Source: JANOBD01 sp031411495 (lineage in GTDB: Bacteria; Planctomycetota; Phycisphaerae; Tepidisphaerales; Tepidisphaeraceae). Taken from it: a DNA stretch of 64,000 nt. Each line of letters opens with the position of its first letter. Position 1 is the stretch's first letter. The stretch is from contig JANOBD010000165.1 of assembly GCA_031411495.1 (NCBI GenBank), positions 183,751-247,750 of the forward strand. Direction: 5' to 3'. Both the position numbers and the translations under genes were made by a program. The notes beneath the pieces are model-generated. The model saw nothing but the letters and a program-made list of their open reading frames with translations, searched no databases and had not been told where the DNA came from. This document shows positions 60,796 to 64,000 of this stretch, in pieces.

Positions 60796-61958
60796 GCAAG
60801 CTCAAGATCGTCATCCTCGGCATGATGGGGCGCTGCCCATTTGGCGGTCAGACATGGTTGTATCTCAATTGGCTGCGCGCGTTCGCGAAACTGGGGCACG
60901 AGGTCTGGTACGTCGAAGACGACTCGGTGTGGCCCTATGACCCCATTCAGAACTCAGTAACCGATGACTGTCGTTACGCGGTGAAGCACATCGCCAACTC
61001 ACTCGAGCGCGTCGGGCTCGCGGGCCAATGGGCATTTCGTCTGGCGGATCGAGATGATGCCTGCTGGAACCTGACCAAGTCGCAGCTCGCCGGTCTCTAT
61101 CGCGATTGTGACCTTCTATTGAACGTCGTCGGCGCGACCGATCTGCGCGAGGAGCATCTCGCGGCACGGCGTCGAATCTATGTGGAGACCGATCCCGTCA
61201 CGGCGGAGCTGCGTCTGGCCAGCGGCGATGAGCATACGAAGCGCGCCTATGCGCTTCACGAGCGGGTCGTCACCTATGGCGAAAACTACGGCGCGCCCGA
61301 TTGCGGCGTGCCCACCTGCGGCCTGCGTATGTCCAAAACTCGTCAGCCGATCGACCTCGACCTCTGGCCGATGGCGTTCGACCCCGATGCCCGGCACTTC
61401 ACCACGATCGGCAACTATAAACAGGAAGGATCGGACGTCGAATACAACGGCGAAACCTATCGCTGGAGCAAGCACCACGAGTGGGAAAAGTTCATCGACT
61501 TGCCGCGGCGTGTGCGCCAGAGCTTCGAGCTGGCGATGATGCCCGGCGAGGAGAAGGATCGAGCACGGCTCCGCGAGCACAGATGGTCGCTGACGCCGCC
61601 GCTGGAAATGTCTCTCGACATCTTCGGGCGCTATCCCGAATATTTTCGACGTTCGCGCGGCGAGTTCACCGTCGCCAAGGACCAGAATGTCCGGCTGCGC
61701 AGCGGGTGGTTCAGTGAGCGGGATGTCTGCTATCTCGCGAGTGGGAAACCTGTCGTCACACAGGATACCGGCTTTTCAAACATCCTGCCGACCGGCGCCG
61801 GATTGTTCGGCTTCACGACGATGGATCAGGCCATCGCGGCGATCGATGCCATCAACAGCGATTATCAACGTCATTGTCATGCGGCGCGTTCGATTGCGCA
61901 GGAGTTCTTCGCCGCCGAGAAGATCGGGGCGGCATTCCTCCGAGAGGTGGGAGCATGA
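60792..61958 (+). CDS. Glycosyltransferase-like protein B (paralogue of A)
   Basis: This 388-residue protein begins MSKLKIVILGMMGRCPFGGQTWLYLNWLRAFAKLGHEVWYVED and carries the block SGWFSERDVCYLASGKPVVTQDTGFS, shared nearly residue for residue with protein A (57454-58590). The N-terminal acceptor-side halves differ more. Two such paralogues in one operon suggest that they act at successive steps on different acceptors. Reaction inferred; no biochemical family assignment is firm. Confidence 0.75.
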   Translation: MSKLKIVILGMMGRCPFGGQTWLYLNWLRAFAKLGHEVWYVEDDSVWPYDPIQNSVTDDCRYAVKHIANSLERVGLAGQWAFRLADRDDACWNLTKSQLAGLYRDCDLLLNVVGATDLREEHLAARRRIYVETDPVTAELRLASGDEHTKRAYALHERVVTYGENYGAPDCGVPTCGLRMSKTRQPIDLDLWPMAFDPDARHFTTIGNYKQEGSDVEYNGETYRWSKHHEWEKFIDLPRRVRQSFELAMMPGEEKDRARLREHRWSLTPPLEMSLDIFGRYPEYFRRSRGEFTVAKDQNVRLRSGWFSERDVCYLASGKPVVTQDTGFSNILPTGAGLFGFTTMDQAIAAIDAINSDYQRHCHAARSIAQEFFAAEKIGAAFLREVGA

Positions 61959-62656
61959 GCGACGTGCGCTACCTCATCTTTAACGCCGACGATTTCGGGC
62001 AAACCCGCGGCATCAATCGCGGCATCGTCGAATGCCACGTCCGGGGCGTGCTGACGAGCACCAGCCTGATGGTGACCGGCGCGGCGGTGGAGGAAGCTGT
62101 CGAGTTCTCCCGCGCGAACCCGACGCTGGCGATCGGCCTGCACTTTGACGTCTGGGGAGAAGATGAACGCGAGTTCGATACTCATGATCTGAAGGCAACC
62201 AGAGATGAGTTGGAGCGGCAACTCGATCTCTTCACGCGTCTCATGGGTCGACTGCCGACACACATTGATTCGCATCGCCATGCTCATCGCGAGCCCCATT
62301 TGTTCGCGCACTTTGTGGATTGGTGCCGCAAGGTTGGCGTACCGGTACGAGGTGACGGGCAGGTGAAATTTGTCGGCGGATTTTACGGCCAATGGGAGTG
62401 GAACGTAACGAACCTCGGGTACGTCAGTGTTCCATTCCTGCAGCAGATGCTGCGCAACGAAGTGCCGGTCGGCGTGACAGAGTTTTCCTGTCATCCCGGT
62501 TTCATCACGCCAGAGTACATAGGTGTCTATGCTGAGGAACGGGAGGAAGAAATCCGGACCCTCACGAGTCCGGTGGTTCGGAAGACCATTGAAGAGTTGG
62601 GTATTCGTTTGATCAGTTACGACGACCTCAAGAAGGCGGCTCTGGGCGGAGCCTGA
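61955..62656 (+). CDS. ChbG/HpnK (YdjC-like) carbohydrate deacetylase
   Basis: This 233-residue protein has the YdjC metal-site motifs: YLIFNADDFGQTRGINRGI (Asp-Asp), AIGLHFDVWG, and HIDSHRHAHREPHLF. Members deacetylate N-acetylated sugars such as chitobiose, or acyl groups on hopanoid glycosides. The product could remove an acetyl group from an amino-sugar in the glycan of this operon. It starts in an ATGA overlap with protein B and is the last gene of the tight run. Confidence 0.92.
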   Translation: MSDVRYLIFNADDFGQTRGINRGIVECHVRGVLTSTSLMVTGAAVEEAVEFSRANPTLAIGLHFDVWGEDEREFDTHDLKATRDELERQLDLFTRLMGRLPTHIDSHRHAHREPHLFAHFVDWCRKVGVPVRGDGQVKFVGGFYGQWEWNVTNLGYVSVPFLQQMLRNEVPVGVTEFSCHPGFITPEYIGVYAEEREEEIRTLTSPVVRKTIEELGIRLISYDDLKKAALGGA

Positions 62657-62671
62657 CACCAGGAAAACACG

Positions 62672-64000
62672 ATGCAAAACCCGACATTCAGACTCGTTTG
62701 TTTCCGCGACTATCTTATGCTCAGCGCCGCGGTCTTTGCCGCATGTGTGCCGTACACCTTCGGTGATACCTACACATTTACGGATGTGGGGTCACTGGGA
62801 GGCGCGAAAACCGAGGCGTATGACATTAACAACACGGGTCGCATTGTGGGATGGGGCAAGACAGCCACCGGGAGTAACCGGGCATTCCGCACGGCGCCCA
62901 ATTCCGCGGTAAGTGTCACGACCGATCTGATCCCTCTGATGACTGGGGGATCGCAGAGTTTTGCCTACTCGATTAACTCGAACGGGATCGTTGCCGGCGA
63001 TGGGAATCAGACGCAGGGAGATCGCGCCTTCGTTTACAACGGAAGCACGGTAACAGTCGCTTCTCCTAACGGTTCGCCAATCGGCGGCTGGACCTATGCC
63101 GGCGCGATCAACGCGAGTGGTCAAGTTGCCGGTTCGACTTCCTTCGGCATCTATTACACGCACGCGATGCTTTACGGTGGCGGACAGACGAAAGATATCG
63201 GAACCCTCGGCGGCCTCAACTCGTTCGGATATGGGATCAACGCGTCGGGCACTGTCGTCGGGGCGTCTGAACTCCCTCCGACCATCGATTTCATTACCTA
63301 TACCCATGCGTTCGCCTGGAGGCCGACGACGGCGAATGGAACAAGCGGCACCATGACGGACATCGGCAGTCTCGGGGGCAACTATGCTTACGCGTTCGAT
63401 ATCAATGACGCGGGCGCGATCGTCGGCGGATCGACCGACGCGGGAGATATCGGCTATCACGCGTTCTATCTTTCCGCGGCCGGCGCAACCATGAAAGACC
63501 TCGGCACGCTGGGCGGCAGTTCGAGCGAAGCGCGGTCCTTGAACAAACTTGGACAGGTCGTCGGCTATGCGAAGACCGCGACCGAAGCCACACACGCCTT
63601 TCTCTACGATGACGGGCGAATGATCGATTTGAATGAGCTCTTGCCCGCAGCGACCGGGTGGACCCTTACGGCCGCACGTGGCATCAACGATCTTGGCCAA
63701 ATCGTCGGCCTCGGAACGAATCCGATCGGGGAGACCAGGGGCTTCGTACTCAATCCCGTCTCCACTTGGGCCGTCGACGCGTCGGGAACTTGGTCCACCA
63801 ATTCAAACTGGCTCGGCAATGTTCCGAGCGGCGCAGGGGTCGCCGTAAACTTGACCGGTGCCATCACGTCACCGCGGACGGTGACGCTGGACGCGGCGCG
63901 GACGGTTGGGCTGATCACGTTCAACAGTCCGGCGAGCTACACGATCGCCGGTCAGTCACTGTCGCTGTCGGGTGATGGCAGCGGCGTCCGGGTTCGCTCG
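62672..64000 (+). CDS. Secreted HAF-repeat protein, 3' end outside window
   Basis: The ATG at 62672 follows AGGA, and the frame stays open to the window edge (443 codons). A signal peptide (MQNPTFRLVCFRDYLMLSAAVFAACVPYTFG) precedes several repeats of the HAF type, for example DIGTLGGLNSFGYGINASGTVVGAS, DIGSLGGNYAYAFDINDAGAIVGGS and DLGTLGGSSSEARSLNKLGQVVGYA. After about residue 360 the style changes to WAVDASGTWSTNSNWLGNVPSGAG, typical of autotransporter-associated beta-strand repeats in planctomycete surface proteins. Role unknown; it may carry a sorting tail beyond the window. It begins 15 bases after the deacetylase gene and may share its transcript. Confidence 0.88.
   Translation, partial: MQNPTFRLVCFRDYLMLSAAVFAACVPYTFGDTYTFTDVGSLGGAKTEAYDINNTGRIVGWGKTATGSNRAFRTAPNSAVSVTTDLIPLMTGGSQSFAYSINSNGIVAGDGNQTQGDRAFVYNGSTVTVASPNGSPIGGWTYAGAINASGQVAGSTSFGIYYTHAMLYGGGQTKDIGTLGGLNSFGYGINASGTVVGASELPPTIDFITYTHAFAWRPTTANGTSGTMTDIGSLGGNYAYAFDINDAGAIVGGSTDAGDIGYHAFYLSAAGATMKDLGTLGGSSSEARSLNKLGQVVGYAKTATEATHAFLYDDGRMIDLNELLPAATGWTLTAARGINDLGQIVGLGTNPIGETRGFVLNPVSTWAVDASGTWSTNSNWLGNVPSGAGVAVNLTGAITSPRTVTLDAARTVGLITFNSPASYTIAGQSLSLSGDGSGVRVRS

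Noticed and set aside
62792..63700. 302-codon minus-strand frame
   Set aside because: It is antisense to the HAF-repeat protein, whose signal peptide and repeats are clear in the plus frame.
1..64000. CRISPR arrays, rRNA genes, complete insertion sequences and classical riboswitches
   Set aside because: None seen by eye: no regularly spaced direct repeats, no rRNA segments, no transposase genes, and no cobalamin riboswitch-like structure noticed upstream of the mutase operon.

Overview
The window is a GC-rich bacterial chromosome segment whose gene content points to a planctomycete, most likely class Phycisphaerae (a Tepidisphaerales/Humisphaera-like soil bacterium). This is an inference: there is no rRNA here. 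The pointers are an exosortase with an EpsI-like partner, a prepilin-like protein with a degenerate H-X9-DG tail, an HAF-repeat secreted protein, a DksA homologue with a decayed zinc site, a CxxCG...CPECG membrane protein, and plant-polysaccharide hydrolases (GH51, GH106).

Layout. 1-8 kb: a cut-off DksA/TraR regulator, a GNAT enzyme, and a minus-strand group in which a GH51 arabinofuranosidase is followed by a methyltransferase, an FAD oxidoreductase and a type III polyketide synthase with overlapping ends. Next come a zinc-ribbon membrane protein, a YbjQ protein and a Ser/Thr kinase pseudogene. 9.2-20.4 kb (minus): an envelope/exopolysaccharide block with a Wzz-BY-kinase, a giant TPR protein, an EpsI-like protein, an exosortase and a Wza-like export lipoprotein. 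20.7-27.6 kb: a YdjM-like hydrolase, murQ and anmK (muropeptide recycling), clpS with a leaderless-type promoter, a sugar ABC importer without its ATPase, and a lone MshEN-domain protein. 27.9-33.6 kb: a tight minus-strand run of small accessory genes (GNAT, C2H2 zinc finger, 72-residue protein, DUF2071, P-loop kinase) behind a GH106 rhamnosidase. 33.6-36.2 kb: a DUF559 endonuclease-like gene framed by three palindromic repeats, a small membrane protein and lepA.

36.8-45.4 kb: a nine-gene minus-strand propionate/methylmalonyl-CoA operon. It holds the B12-binding mutase subunit, MeaB, the mutase catalytic subunit, epimerase, carboxyltransferase, an OadG-like membrane subunit, biotin carrier, biotin ligase and succinate CoA-transferase. 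It is read from a clear promoter with a palindromic operator. Divergent from it is an ADP-forming acyl-CoA synthetase fused to a GNAT domain (PatZ-like). These genes would interconvert succinyl-CoA, methylmalonyl-CoA and propionyl-CoA, with a candidate acyl-CoA-dependent acylation enzyme next door.

48.9-50.4 kb: tRNA-Gly(UCC) with an integrase whose 3' end runs antisense through the tRNA, plus a second recombinase-like fragment, marking a decayed island junction. 50.5-64 kb (plus): a prepilin-like gene, then eight genes joined almost entirely by 4-base ATGA overlaps. They encode a glycosidase-GT2 fusion, two ABC exporter half-transporters, two paralogous unusual glycosyltransferases, a GT4 enzyme, a pyruvyltransferase-like protein and a ChbG/YdjC deacetylase. 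A secreted HAF-repeat protein then runs off the end. This glycan synthesis-and-export operon is the best candidate for an undescribed system. Intergenic spaces carry several unrelated families of inverted repeats.
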